Source: Thermomonas sp. | GTDB taxonomy: Bacteria; Pseudomonadota; Gammaproteobacteria; Xanthomonadales; Xanthomonadaceae | Length of the DNA: 64,000 bases | Direction: 5' to 3' | Assembly: GCF_029945965.1 (NCBI RefSeq) | Contig: NZ_JAQSDO010000012.1 | Span: 161,263-225,262 of the forward strand | In this document: positions 48,374 to 57,590 of the stretch, piece after piece | Layout of the letters: each line of letters begins with the position of its first letter | Numbering within the stretch: position 1 is the first letter of the stretch | Made by a program: the position numbers and the translations under genes | The notes under the pieces: generated by a model | Seen by the model: the letters and a program-made list of their open reading frames with translations, nothing else | What the model was told of the DNA's origin: nothing | Databases searched by the model: none

Positions 48374-49747
48374 TCAGTAGGCGTACTCGCGGAACACCGG
48401 GTCCACGCTGCCGTTCCACGGGCCGCTGAAAAGCGCCAACTTGTGCTCGGCCGGGGTCAGGCCGGCGTCAGCGATTTCCATCAGCGGTTCGATGAAGCTG
48501 GTTTCGTCGGCGCCGCACTCATCGGCCCAGGCACGCCGGCGCAGGCCCGCATGCGCGATCTTCAGCGCCTCGACCGCAAGCTCGCGCAGGCTGCCATCGC
48601 GGAATGGCGTGCGCAGCGCAAGCCGCGGCACGTCATCGCGCAGTTGATTGCGCTCGGCAATGCTGAAGTCCTTGACCAGGTCCCACCCGGCATCCAGCGC
48701 GGCATCGTCATAGAGCAGGCCGACCCAGAACGCCGGCAACGCGCACAGCCGGTTCCAAGGGCCGCCGTCGGCGCCGCGCATTTCCAGGAACTTCTTCATC
48801 CTGACTTCCGGGAAGGCCGTGGTCATATGGTCGTTCCAGTCAGTGAATGTCGGCAATTTGCCGGGTAGCACGTCGAGCTCGCCGCGCATGAATTTGCGGA
48901 ACGACTTGCCGGCGGCGTCGATGTACTCGCCGTCGCGATAGGAAAAATACATAGGCACATCGAGCAGGTAATCGACATAACGCTCGTAGCCGAAGCCATC
49001 CTCGAACACGAAATCGAGCATGCCGGTGCGGCCTGCGTCGGTGTCGGTCCAGATGTGGGAGCGATAGCTCAGGTAGCCGTTCGGCTGACCCTCGGTGAAC
49101 GGCGAATCGGCGAACAGCGCGGTGGCAATCGGCTGCAAGGCGAGTGACACCCTGAACTTCTTGATCATGTCCGCTTCGGATGCGTAATCCAGGTTCACCT
49201 GCACCGTGCAGGTGCGGGTCATCATGTCCAGGCCGAGGCTGCCGACCTTGGGCATGTAGTCGCGCATGATCTTGTAGCGTCCCTTCGGCATCCACGGCAT
49301 CTCGTCGCGCCGCCATTTCGGCTGGAAACCCATGCCGAGGAAACCCAGCTGCAACTCGTCGGCGACCGCGCGAACCTCGCGCAAATGGGTGCCGACTTCC
49401 TTGCAGGTTTCGTGGATGCTGGCCAGCGGCGCACCGGACAGTTCCAGCTGGCCAGCCGGTTCCAAAGTGACGGAGGCCATGTCCTTGGCTAGCGCGATGA
49501 CGCGGCCGTGTTCCTCAATCGGCGCCCAACCAAAACGGGTCAGGCCCTTGAGCATTGCCTCGATGCCACGTTCGCCATCGAACGTCGGTGGGCGCAAGTC
49601 GTCGAGGCGGAAGCCGAATTTCTCGTGCTCGGTACCGATCCGCCATGCCTCGCGCGGCTTCTCGCCCGACGCCATGACCTCGACCAGTTGCCGATAGTCG
49701 GTGATCAGGGTGTCGTTGGGGCTCGCTGGTCCGGACATGGGTGGCAT
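48374..49747 (-). CDS. gshA: Glutamate–cysteine ligase, plant/alphaproteobacterial type
   Basis: First step of glutathione synthesis: joins glutamate and cysteine using ATP. The 457-residue product belongs to the GshA type shared by plants, alphaproteobacteria and xanthomonads, distinct from E. coli GshA. Characteristic blocks: IGTEHEKFGFRL, EPAGQLELSGAPLASIHETCKEVGTHL, GFQPKWRRDEMPWMPKGRYKIMRDYMPK and FLEMRGADGGPWNRLCALPAFWVGLLYD. Two ATGs (49747 and 49738) compete as start and neither has a strong ribosome-binding site. Glutathione made here feeds the neighbouring glutaredoxin and formaldehyde pathways. Confidence 0.95.
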   Translation of the reverse strand: MPPMSGPASPNDTLITDYRQLVEVMASGEKPREAWRIGTEHEKFGFRLDDLRPPTFDGERGIEAMLKGLTRFGWAPIEEHGRVIALAKDMASVTLEPAGQLELSGAPLASIHETCKEVGTHLREVRAVADELQLGFLGMGFQPKWRRDEMPWMPKGRYKIMRDYMPKVGSLGLDMMTRTCTVQVNLDYASEADMIKKFRVSLALQPIATALFADSPFTEGQPNGYLSYRSHIWTDTDAGRTGMLDFVFEDGFGYERYVDYLLDVPMYFSYRDGEYIDAAGKSFRKFMRGELDVLPGKLPTFTDWNDHMTTAFPEVRMKKFLEMRGADGGPWNRLCALPAFWVGLLYDDAALDAGWDLVKDFSIAERNQLRDDVPRLALRTPFRDGSLRELAVEALKIAHAGLRRRAWADECGADETSFIEPLMEIADAGLTPAEHKLALFSGPWNGSVDPVFREYAY

Positions 49748-49860
49748 CGCATAGGGGGTGCCGCAGCATAGCCCGCTGCATCCGCCGGCACAGTGCGTTT
49801 GCCGGTCTTCAGTGTTGCGCCAGCGGTATCACGAGCGTCTTGGGCAGCCCGCCATCGTGG

Positions 49861-50472
49861 CTAGATCTCAAGCCAGCGCGACACCACCGAGCGCAATTCG
49901 TCCACGCCCAGCTTGGACTCGCCGGAGAAGGTCTGCACGCTGACGCTGTCGCCAAACGGGCCGGCGAGTTCCTTGCGCACCGCGTGCAGCGTCTGCGTCT
50001 GCTGGCCGCGGCCGAGCTTGTCGGCTTTGGTCAGCAACGCGTGTGCCGGCATCCCGCGGCGCAGCGCATAGCCCAGCATCTGCAGGTCGTATTCCCTGAG
50101 CGGATGGCGGATGTCCATCACCACCACCAGCCCGGCCAGCGCCATGCGGCTGCCGAAAAAGCCATCCAGGAACGCCTGCCAGTGCGCCTGCAGGTCCTTC
50201 GGGACCTTGGCGTAGCCATAGCCGGGCAGGTCGACCAGATACTTGGCTTCATGCGGCGGCAGGCCGAAATACACCAGTTGCTGGGTGCGCCCGGGGGTCT
50301 TGGACACCCGCGCGAGCGCGTTGCGCTGGCACAGGGCATTCAGCGCCGAGGACTTGCCGGCATTGGAGCGACCGGCGAATGCGACCTCGCGACCGCCGTC
50401 TGGCGGCAGCTGGCGATGGGTATGCGCAGCTAACAGGTAGTCAGCGCGATTGAACGGATTGGGGACGGCCAT
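49861..50472 (-). CDS. engB: Ribosome biogenesis GTP-binding protein EngB/YsxC
   Basis: An essential small GTPase for 50S ribosome assembly. The 203-residue product has G1 in AFAGRSNAGKSSALNAL, G3 in LVDLPGYGYAKVPK and G4 in LTKADKLG; the switch block SKTPGRTQQLVYF is typical. The ATG at 50470-50472 (MAVPNPFNRADYLLAAH) is the family start, while a longer frame would run into the divergent cytochrome c4 region. It is divergent from the cytochrome c4 gene with about 100 bp between them. Confidence 0.96.
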   Translation of the reverse strand: MAVPNPFNRADYLLAAHTHRQLPPDGGREVAFAGRSNAGKSSALNALCQRNALARVSKTPGRTQQLVYFGLPPHEAKYLVDLPGYGYAKVPKDLQAHWQAFLDGFFGSRMALAGLVVVMDIRHPLREYDLQMLGYALRRGMPAHALLTKADKLGRGQQTQTLHAVRKELAGPFGDSVSVQTFSGESKLGVDELRSVVSRWLEI

Positions 50473-50575
50473 CCCGCTAGGATGCCACGCCTGCGGTTTG
50501 ACCGCCCCGCGTGGCGCGACGATAATTCGACGTTGTACGGCCGCGTGCGGCCATTTGTTCATTTGGAGCTGTTGC

Positions 50576-51349
50576 ATGCGCCCTGCCCGCGTTTACGCAC
50601 TTGCCGGTCTTGCCAGCCTTGCGCTGGCAGCGGTTGCCTATGCCCAGAGCACCCCGGTTGCAGTGCCGGACAATGCTCCGGTGCAGGCTGCGCCACTGGA
50701 CGAAAAGCCGGCCACCTGGGGCGATGCGACCGCCGGACAGACCAAGGCTGGCACCTGTGCTGCCTGCCACGGCCTGGACGGCAACCCGGCCGACCCGCAA
50801 TACCCGCGCCTGGCCGGCATGCCGGAGCGCTACATCGCCCAGCAGCTCGCCCTGTTCAAGCATGGCGAGCGCACCAGCGGCATGGCCGCCATCATGATGC
50901 CGTTCGCGAGCATGCTCAGCGCGCAGGACATGCGCGACGTGGGCGCTTGGTTCGCCTCGCAACATGCAAGCGCCGGGATTGCCGATGACACCACGATTGC
51001 CGCTGGCCCCAACCAAGGCATGAAGTTCTACGAAGTCGGCCAGCATTTGTATCGCGCCGGCGACCCTGCCCGCGCCATTCCTGCCTGCATGGCCTGCCAT
51101 GGCCCGTCCGGTGCTGGCAATCCAGGCCCAGCGTATCCGGCCGTGCATGGCCAGCAGTCAGCCTATGTGGTGCGCCGGCTTGAGGAATATCGCGCTGGCA
51201 CCACTACGGCCAAGGACGTGGCCCATTTCAAGCTGATGGCGAGCGTGGCCAAGTCGCTGACCGACGAGGAAATCCAGTCGCTGGGCAGCTATGTGCAGGG
51301 TCTGCATGCACGCGACACCACATCCTCGCAGCGCAGCACCGGCCACTGA
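50576..51349 (+). CDS. Cytochrome c4, dihaem periplasmic electron carrier
   Basis: A 257-residue dihaem cytochrome c, carrying electrons from the bc1 complex to terminal oxidases. A signal peptide (MRPARVYALAGLASLALAAVAYAQ) follows an ATG with GGAG upstream. The two haem sites are CAACH (61-65) and CMACH (171-175), each with a distal Met candidate (IMMPFASML and FKLMASVAKSL). A roughly 30-residue Ala/Pro-rich linker lies before the first domain. It heads a same-strand run with the two DsbA-like genes, an association known in other gammaproteobacteria. Confidence 0.95.
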   Translation: MRPARVYALAGLASLALAAVAYAQSTPVAVPDNAPVQAAPLDEKPATWGDATAGQTKAGTCAACHGLDGNPADPQYPRLAGMPERYIAQQLALFKHGERTSGMAAIMMPFASMLSAQDMRDVGAWFASQHASAGIADDTTIAAGPNQGMKFYEVGQHLYRAGDPARAIPACMACHGPSGAGNPGPAYPAVHGQQSAYVVRRLEEYRAGTTTAKDVAHFKLMASVAKSLTDEEIQSLGSYVQGLHARDTTSSQRSTGH

Positions 51350-51433
51350 TTGACGAACAAGGGCTTCATCCTGCGTTCGCCGACCTCCGGGCAAGCTCTC
51401 CGGGTCATTACCTATCCGTTCGAGGCTTCGCTG

Positions 51434-52117
51434 ATGCGCGCACTGAGGTTCTTCCTGCCCCTACTGCTCGCCTTGGCCCTGCCCGCGCATGCGCAACAGC
51501 CGGCCGCCTTGCCGGGACTGACCGAAGGCGACCAATACACCGCGATCGAAGGCGGCAAGCCATTCCTGCCGCAACCGCCGGGCAAGATCGAGGTGGTCGA
51601 GGTCTTTGCCTACTGGTGCCCGCACTGCGCGCACATGCAGCCCAAGCTCGAAGCCTGGAAGCCAACCTTGCCGAAGTCAGTGGCGGTGTCCTACATGCCT
51701 GCGGCGTTTTCCCCGGACGATCCCTTCATGCTGGGCTACTTCGCCGCCGATGTGGCCAAGGCAGTTCCGCTGACCCACGCGCGCATGTTCGCAGCCATCA
51801 ATGAAACCGGCGAGCTGGCCAAGAATTCAACGCTGGATCAGGTCGCGGCGTTCTACCTGCACCAGCCCGGTGTCGACGCCAAGGCCTTCAAGGCCGCGCT
51901 AGCCGACCAGGCCAGCATGGGCAGGAAAATGCTGGCCGCGCGCGAGTTCCAGATCCGCAGCAAGATCCCGGGCACGCCATCGATGATCGTGGATGGCCGT
52001 TACCTGGTGCTCGGCAACAGCTATGACAGCCTGCTGGCCAACACCCGCAAAGTCATTGATGCAATCGCCAGCAGCCGCAAGCCGGCTGGCAAGGCGCCAA
52101 CCAAACCCCGTTCCTGA
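51434..52117 (+). CDS. dsbA: DsbA-like periplasmic thiol:disulfide oxidoreductase (CPHC)
   Basis: A 227-residue DsbA-fold protein. The ATG at 51434 has GAGG upstream and gives a signal peptide ending PAHAQ. The active site is Cys62-Pro-His-Cys65 (YWCPHCAHM), the classical DsbA dipeptide, with the cis-Pro loop at GTPSMIVDGRY. It introduces disulfides into exported proteins and needs DsbB, not encoded here. It is the first of two tandem paralogues; the second has a different active-site dipeptide and a lipid anchor. Confidence 0.92.
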   Translation: MRALRFFLPLLLALALPAHAQQPAALPGLTEGDQYTAIEGGKPFLPQPPGKIEVVEVFAYWCPHCAHMQPKLEAWKPTLPKSVAVSYMPAAFSPDDPFMLGYFAADVAKAVPLTHARMFAAINETGELAKNSTLDQVAAFYLHQPGVDAKAFKAALADQASMGRKMLAAREFQIRSKIPGTPSMIVDGRYLVLGNSYDSLLANTRKVIDAIASSRKPAGKAPTKPRS

Positions 52118-52131
52118 AACTGGATACCGCC

Positions 52132-52968
52132 ATGAACGCTCGTTTCGCCCTGCTTCTGATCGCACTGTTGCCGCTGGCCGCCTGCAAAAACGAAACCCCG
52201 GCACCCGTCGTCGACGCGCAAACCACTGATGCTGCCGCTCCCGCGGCAAAACAGGCCAGCGCCGAGGATCCGGAAGCCAAGGCCAAGGCCGAAGCCGCGG
52301 TGCAAGCTGCAGCTGAAGCTGCGGCGAAGTCGCCGCCACCGATCACGGGAACCGACTACGCCGAAATTCCGAACGGCCATCCGTTCGATACCACCGATGG
52401 CCGCATCGAAGTGGTCGAAATCTTCGGCTATGTCTGCCCGTACTGTGCGGCCGTGCAGCCCACCGTAGGTGCGATGAAGGCAAAGTTCCCCAGCGACGTA
52501 CACATGGTCTATATCCCGGCGGCATTCGGCTCGGTGTGGGACAACTACGCGAAGGCTTATTACACCGCCGATGCGATGGGCCTGGTCGACAAGACCCACG
52601 AGGCAATGTTCCGCGCCATCCATATAGACAAGACGCTGAAGGGCGAACTCGGCAACGACACGCCTGAAGACATCGCCGCGTTCTATGCGGGCTATGGCGC
52701 CGACCCGAAGCAGTTCGTCAGCAGCATGGCCAGCTTCGCCATCGCGGCGAAGGTCAACCGCGCACGCCAATGGGTCGTGGCCGCCTTCGGCGACGACCGC
52801 GCCACCACGCCGACCTTCATTGTCAATGGCAAGTATCGGATCAAGGGCAAGTCTATGGATGACGTTTTCCGCATCCTCAACCAGCTGATCGTCGCCGAAC
52901 GCACCAAGGCCGCGGCTCCGGCTACACCGACCGAAGCGACACCGGCGACCGCACCCGCCGCGTCCTGA
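52132..52968 (+). CDS. DsbA-like lipoprotein (CPYC)
   Basis: A 278-residue DsbA-fold lipoprotein. The signal peptide ends in the lipobox LAAC at Cys18. A charged alanine-rich spacer (about 20-70, with AEDPEAKAKAEAAVQAAAEAAAK) lifts the domain off the membrane. The active site is Cys102-Pro-Tyr-Cys105 and the cis-Pro loop is TTPTFIVNGKYR. CPYC is less oxidising than CPHC in studied proteins, so it may have different partners. A Pro/Ala/Thr-rich tail closes the protein. It starts 14 bp after the first dsbA. Confidence 0.9.
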   Translation: MNARFALLLIALLPLAACKNETPAPVVDAQTTDAAAPAAKQASAEDPEAKAKAEAAVQAAAEAAAKSPPPITGTDYAEIPNGHPFDTTDGRIEVVEIFGYVCPYCAAVQPTVGAMKAKFPSDVHMVYIPAAFGSVWDNYAKAYYTADAMGLVDKTHEAMFRAIHIDKTLKGELGNDTPEDIAAFYAGYGADPKQFVSSMASFAIAAKVNRARQWVVAAFGDDRATTPTFIVNGKYRIKGKSMDDVFRILNQLIVAERTKAAAPATPTEATPATAPAAS

Positions 52969-52987
52969 TGCAAACCTGGCAGCCGGC

Positions 52988-53746
52988 ATGAACACACGGC
53001 GGCTACGCCTGCTCAGCGCCAACATCCAGGCCGGTTCAAGCACGCGCGGCTACCACGACTACGTTGCGCGCAGCTGGTCGCATGTATTGCCCACCGGCAA
53101 CAAACGTGGCTCGCTGGACACGATCGCCGAACTGGCCGGCCAGCACGACATCGTCGGCCTGCAGGAAACCGACCCCGGCAGTTTGAGATCCGGCTTCACC
53201 AACCAGACCCACTACCTGGCCGAACGCGCCGGCTTCGCCTACTGGAGCCACCAGCCAAACCGTCGCATGGGCGGCGTGGCCTCCAGCGCCAACGGCCTGC
53301 TCAGCAAGCTTGAACCACACACGGTCGAGGACCACGCACTACCGGGCCGGGTCAAGGGTCGCGGCGTGCTGTTGGCGAGCTTCGGCGAAAGCGAAAGTGC
53401 CCTGACGATTGCGATTGCCCATCTGTCGCTGGGCGCACAGTCGCGGCGCTCGCAGCTGGCCTTCATCGCTGAACTGTTGTCCGACCATCCGCACGCGGTG
53501 CTGATGGGCGATTTCAACTGCGATCCGGACCAGCCAGAGATGCAACAGCTTTACGCAAAAACGAAACTGCAACCGCCGCTCGCGTGTGTGCTGACCTTCC
53601 CGTCCTGGCGCCCGCAACGCGCGATTGACCACATGCTGGTGACGCCCGCGTTGTTGGTGGCGTCAATGCAGGCGATGCCGGCCGCGCAGTCCGACCACCT
53701 GGCGCTGTCGGTCGAACTGGACGTCCCGGAAGCCGCACTGCGCTGA
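52988..53746 (+). CDS. Endonuclease/exonuclease/phosphatase-family protein
   Basis: A 252-residue metal-dependent phosphoesterase of the EEP fold, without a signal peptide. Fold motifs are in order: LLSANIQAG, IVGLQETDPG with the metal Glu, AIAHLSLG with His, MGDFNCDP and the terminal AAQSDHLALSVEL with the catalytic Asp-His. Substrates in the family range from DNA to phospholipids and cannot be decided here. It follows the second DsbA gene by 19 bp and may be its operon partner. Confidence 0.88.
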   Translation: MNTRRLRLLSANIQAGSSTRGYHDYVARSWSHVLPTGNKRGSLDTIAELAGQHDIVGLQETDPGSLRSGFTNQTHYLAERAGFAYWSHQPNRRMGGVASSANGLLSKLEPHTVEDHALPGRVKGRGVLLASFGESESALTIAIAHLSLGAQSRRSQLAFIAELLSDHPHAVLMGDFNCDPDQPEMQQLYAKTKLQPPLACVLTFPSWRPQRAIDHMLVTPALLVASMQAMPAAQSDHLALSVELDVPEAALR

Positions 53747-53803
53747 TCGCACGTACGCAAAAGTCCTGGCCAGATACGTCAAAAAAGTTCAGGAATGCTC
53801 GGC

Positions 53804-53809
53804 TATAGT
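53804..53809 (+). promoter_or_regulatory. Possible -10 box placing slt transcript start at the ATG
   Basis: TATAGT ends six bases before the slt start codon, so transcription from it would begin at or next to the A of ATG, giving a leaderless mRNA. No ribosome-binding site is visible before this ATG, in keeping with that. No convincing -35 box was found. Confidence 0.35.
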
Positions 53810-53815
53810 TGAACA

Positions 53816-55882
53816 ATGAACATCGTCACCTCGTCCTTGCTCGCAGCGCTTTTAGGCACGACCTGCCTGGTCAGCGGCAGCGCCATCGCACAATCCCCGC
53901 TCGCGCCAAAAATTCAGGTTGCGATGCCGGACACTGGCCTGCGCAGTGCGTTCGAAGCCGCCGCGCGCGGACAACTTGATGACGCCACGCGCGCCACTTA
54001 CGCAACGCATCCACTGGCCGGCTGGCTGGAGTACACCGCCTTGCGGCGCGACTTCGACAGCTTGCCGGTGGAACGCGGCGCGGCTTTCCTGGCGAAATAC
54101 CGCGGGCAACCGGTTGCCACGACGTTCCGCAATGAGTGGCTGGCTGCGCTGGCCAAGCGCCAGGAGTGGCAGGCCTTCCTCGCCAACTGGCAGGACGACA
54201 TCGACGACACCACCCTGCGCTGCATGCAACTCAACGCACGCATGGCGCTGGGCCGCACCAATGCGGCCTGGACGCACGACGTGCAGGCAGTCTGGCGCAG
54301 CAGCGGGCGATCGCTACCGGATGCCTGCGACGGCCCTTTCGCTACTCTTGCCACGCAAGGCGGATTGACCGCTGCGCTGCGCTGGGAACGCATCGATCTC
54401 GCAGCCGGCGAAGGCCAGTCCGGGGTGATCCGCGCGATTGCCAATGGACTGGATGGCAACGACGCGATACTGGCCAATCGCTACGCCGCCTACCTCGATG
54501 CGCCCGACGCTTCTGCGGCGCAGTGGCCGAAAACGCCACGCAGCCGATCGGTTGCATCGGCGGCACTGGCCAAGCTGGCGAAATCTTCACCAGACCGCGC
54601 CGAAACCCTGCTGCCCGGCATCGCCGATGCGCTGGGTTTCGACGAAGCCCAGCGCAGCGCCGTGCTGTACCAGATCGCGTTGTGGACGGTGGCGTCCTAC
54701 CTGCCGGATTCCACACGGCGACTGGCCGCGGTGCCGGCTTCGGCCTATGACGAGAAACTGCATGAATGGCAGGCACGTGAGGCCATGTCGCGCAGCGACT
54801 GGCCGTCAGCACTGGCAGCGGTCCGCAAGATGGGCGATGCCCAGCGCGACGATTCGCGTTGGCAATATTTCGCCGCACGCACCAGTGAATTGACCGGCGA
54901 TGCCGCTGGCGCGCAAGTGCTGTACCGGCAGGCCGCTCAGGCCGCGGATTTTTACGGCTTCCTCGCGGCTGACAGGTTGCAACAGCCCTACGCGCTGTGT
55001 CCGTGGACGCCACGGGTGACGGCAATGGACAAGGCAGTGGTTGCCCGTGACCACAGTCTGATCCGCGCGTTGCAATTGTTTTCGCTGGGCCGAAAAGGCT
55101 GGGCGGTACGCGAATGGAACGATGCACTGTCGCGCTTCAACGACGCGCAACGCCGGATCGCAGTGGAAGTTGCGCAGGACAACGGCTGGTTCGACCGCGG
55201 CGTGTTCGGCCTGGTCAATGTCGGTGGCCAGCGCTATCCGGACGAGATCCGCCTGTACCAGCTGCGTTTCCCGCTGCATCACGACGCCAGCATCCGCCGC
55301 GAGGCCGCGCGCAACAACCTGGATCCGGCCTGGATCGCGGCTGAGATCCGCGCCGAGTCCGTGTTCGATCCAAACGCACGCTCCAGCGCCGATGCGCGTG
55401 GCCTGATGCAGCTTCTGCCGGGCACCGGCGCTGCCGTGGCAGCGAAGATCGGCGTGCCGTGGAAAGGCGGCGAGAGCCTGTATGACGCAGACACCAATAT
55501 CGTGCTCGGCAGCGCCTACCTGCGCCAACTGCTGGACAAGTACGGCGGCAAGCCCTACCAGGTGATCGCCGGCTACAACGCCGGCCCGGCGCCATTGAAC
55601 CGCTGGATGTCGCAGCGCCCGACGATGGCTCCGGACTTCTGGATCGAGACCATCAGCTACATGGAAACCCGCGACTATGTGGCGCGCGTACTTGCCTTCA
55701 GCACCGTGTACGACTGGCGGCTCAATGGCGATGCGCTGCGCCTGTCGGATCGCCTGCTGGGCCGTACCAATGGCCCGCGCAAGCAGTTCACCTGCCCGCA
55801 GGCCGAACCCGCCAAGCCGGCAGCTCCCGCTGCTGCCACGCCAGCAAACAAGCCTGCGTCGAAATCGCGCCGACGGCACTGA
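53816..55882 (+). CDS. slt: Soluble lytic murein transglycosylase, Slt70 type
   Basis: Periplasmic enzyme that cleaves peptidoglycan glycan chains to anhydro-muropeptides. The 688-residue product has a signal peptide (MNIVTSSLLAALLGTTCLVSGSAIA), a long helical superhelix (about 30-480) and a C-terminal SLT lysozyme-like domain. The catalytic Glu514 lies in IRAESVFDPNARSSADARGLMQLLPGTG, and the downstream NIVLGSAYLRQLLDKYGG and AGYNAGPAPLNRW are standard. A lysine/alanine-rich tail ends the protein. The start has no ribosome-binding site. Confidence 0.95.
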   Translation: MNIVTSSLLAALLGTTCLVSGSAIAQSPLAPKIQVAMPDTGLRSAFEAAARGQLDDATRATYATHPLAGWLEYTALRRDFDSLPVERGAAFLAKYRGQPVATTFRNEWLAALAKRQEWQAFLANWQDDIDDTTLRCMQLNARMALGRTNAAWTHDVQAVWRSSGRSLPDACDGPFATLATQGGLTAALRWERIDLAAGEGQSGVIRAIANGLDGNDAILANRYAAYLDAPDASAAQWPKTPRSRSVASAALAKLAKSSPDRAETLLPGIADALGFDEAQRSAVLYQIALWTVASYLPDSTRRLAAVPASAYDEKLHEWQAREAMSRSDWPSALAAVRKMGDAQRDDSRWQYFAARTSELTGDAAGAQVLYRQAAQAADFYGFLAADRLQQPYALCPWTPRVTAMDKAVVARDHSLIRALQLFSLGRKGWAVREWNDALSRFNDAQRRIAVEVAQDNGWFDRGVFGLVNVGGQRYPDEIRLYQLRFPLHHDASIRREAARNNLDPAWIAAEIRAESVFDPNARSSADARGLMQLLPGTGAAVAAKIGVPWKGGESLYDADTNIVLGSAYLRQLLDKYGGKPYQVIAGYNAGPAPLNRWMSQRPTMAPDFWIETISYMETRDYVARVLAFSTVYDWRLNGDALRLSDRLLGRTNGPRKQFTCPQAEPAKPAAPAAATPANKPASKSRRRH

Positions 55883-55912
55883 CGCAGACGACCAGTCAGG
55901 CATCATCGACGA

Positions 55913-57190
55913 ATGACCACGGCACAACTTCCCGAAAATGCACAGGTCTACCTGGTCGGTGGCGCGGTGCGTGACCGCCTGCTCGATCAGCCGGCCGGCG
56001 ACCGCGACTTCGTGGTCGTGGGTGCCAGCATGGAGCAGATGCGCGATGCCGGTTTCCGCCAGGTCGGCCGCGACTTCCCGGTGTTCCTGCACCCACATAC
56101 CGGCGAGGAATATGCGCTGGCCCGCACCGAGCGCAAGTCGGCGCGCGGCCATACCGGCTTCGTGGTGCATGCCGATCCGTCAGTGACGCTGGAGGAGGAT
56201 CTGCGCCGGCGCGACTTCACCATCAATGCGATCGCCGAAGCGGCCGACGGCAGTCTGGTCGATCCGTTCGACGGCGCGGCCGACATCCAGGCGCGCGTGT
56301 TGCGTCATGTTGGCGATGCCTTCGTCGAGGATCCACTGCGGGTATTGCGCGCCGCGCGCTTCATGGCCCGCTTCGCACCGATCGGTTTCACAATCGCACC
56401 GGAAACATTGGCGCTGATGCGGCAGATCGCGCACGAAGGCGAACTGACCGACCTGGCCCCGGAACGCATCTGGCAGGAACTGGCGAAAGCACTCCGCAGC
56501 AAGCGACCGTCCGCCTTCCTGCGCAGCCTGCGCGATGCCGAAGCGCTGCGCGCAATCCTGCCGGAAGTCGATGCGCTGTACGGCGTACCGCAACGCGCGG
56601 AATACCACCCGGAAGTCGATACTGGCGTGCACGCCGAACTGGTCTGCGACATGGCCGCAGCGCTTGCTCCTGGCGACGATCTGATCGGTTTCGCCGCCCT
56701 CTGCCACGACCTCGGAAAATCACTCACTCCAGCCGCCGAACTGCCACGCCATGTGATGCACGAACAACGCGGCATCGATGCAGTGATTGCACTCTCCACG
56801 CGCCTGAAGGTGCCGGCCGAACATCGCGAACTGGCGGTGATCGCCTGTCGCGAACACCTCAACGTGCATCGGCTCGACGAGCTGAAACCCGCGACGGTGC
56901 ACGCGCTGATCGCGCGCTGCGACGGCTTCCGCAAACCGGCCCGCATCGACCAGCTGGCTACCGTGTGCGAAGCCGACAATCGCGGCCGCACCGGGTTTGC
57001 TGATCGGGCCTATCCACAGGCGGACGAACTGCGCCGCCTGCACAAGATCGCGATGACGGTGCGCAGCAGCGATGTCGCCGAAGGGTTGAGCGGACCCGCG
57101 ATTGGCGAAGCCCTCAGCCGCGCACGGATCGTAGCGATTGCCACCGCTAAATCGGGTGCCGCGGGCTCAGAGTCGACGGTCCAGCCGTAG
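55913..57190 (+). CDS. cca: CCA tRNA nucleotidyltransferase, multifunctional HD type
   Basis: Adds or repairs the 3' CCA end of tRNAs without a template. The 425-residue product is the E. coli-like form: class II nucleotidyltransferase head ([28 protein letters not shown], with the two catalytic aspartates), flexible loop region [12 protein letters not shown] and a C-terminal HD phosphohydrolase domain ([28 protein letters not shown]). The 3' end overlaps the convergent VanZ-like gene by 24 bp. Confidence 0.95.
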   Translation: MTTAQLPENAQVYLVGGAVRDRLLDQPAGDRDFVVVGASMEQMRDAGFRQVGRDFPVFLHPHTGEEYALARTERKSARGHTGFVVHADPSVTLEEDLRRRDFTINAIAEAADGSLVDPFDGAADIQARVLRHVGDAFVEDPLRVLRAARFMARFAPIGFTIAPETLALMRQIAHEGELTDLAPERIWQELAKALRSKRPSAFLRSLRDAEALRAILPEVDALYGVPQRAEYHPEVDTGVHAELVCDMAAALAPGDDLIGFAALCHDLGKSLTPAAELPRHVMHEQRGIDAVIALSTRLKVPAEHRELAVIACREHLNVHRLDELKPATVHALIARCDGFRKPARIDQLATVCEADNRGRTGFADRAYPQADELRRLHKIAMTVRSSDVAEGLSGPAIGEALSRARIVAIATAKSGAAGSESTVQP

Positions 57191-57580
57191 CAACGCATCG
57201 CGCCATGGCGTGAAGGCAGTCGCCAAACCGATCAACACACCTATCGTGTTTGCCAGTGCATCCTGCCGATCCAGCATCCGGCCCAAACCCATTTGTCCCT
57301 GCAGATATTCAATGCCGATACCCATCAGCACCAGCATCACGCACACGAAGGCCCACGACAGACGGCGCACGAACAATTGCACCGCGCCAGCGGCGAGCAA
57401 GGCATAGGCGCCGAAATGCTCGAATTTGTCGAAGCCGGCCGGCACCTTCGGCAGATCATGCGCGGGCACCAGCGAGCCGCTCACAACCGCCGCGATCACC
57501 AGCACCCACAAACCCGCCCATAGCCACGGCTGCCGGAACGGCTTGAGCGAGCGGCCGAAACGTCGCTTGGATGCACTCAT
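57167..57580 (-). CDS. VanZ-family membrane protein
   Basis: A 137-residue protein with four hydrophobic helices and a basic N-terminus. The family pattern [34 protein letters not shown] is clear, with the Asp-Lys-x-x-His motif seen in VanZ/YfiM-like proteins, and the closing [26 protein letters not shown] is typical. VanZ gives low-level teicoplanin resistance in enterococci; most proteobacterial members have no known role. It lies 10 bp downstream of the midA gene on the same strand. Confidence 0.85.
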   Translation of the reverse strand: MSASKRRFGRSLKPFRQPWLWAGLWVLVIAAVVSGSLVPAHDLPKVPAGFDKFEHFGAYALLAAGAVQLFVRRLSWAFVCVMLVLMGIGIEYLQGQMGLGRMLDRQDALANTIGVLIGLATAFTPWRDALLRLDRRL

Positions 57581-57590
57581 GATAGGCGGC

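Noticed and set aside
54806-56170. A 454-codon minus-strand frame
   Set aside because: Antisense to slt and cca, both of which have complete catalytic motifs.
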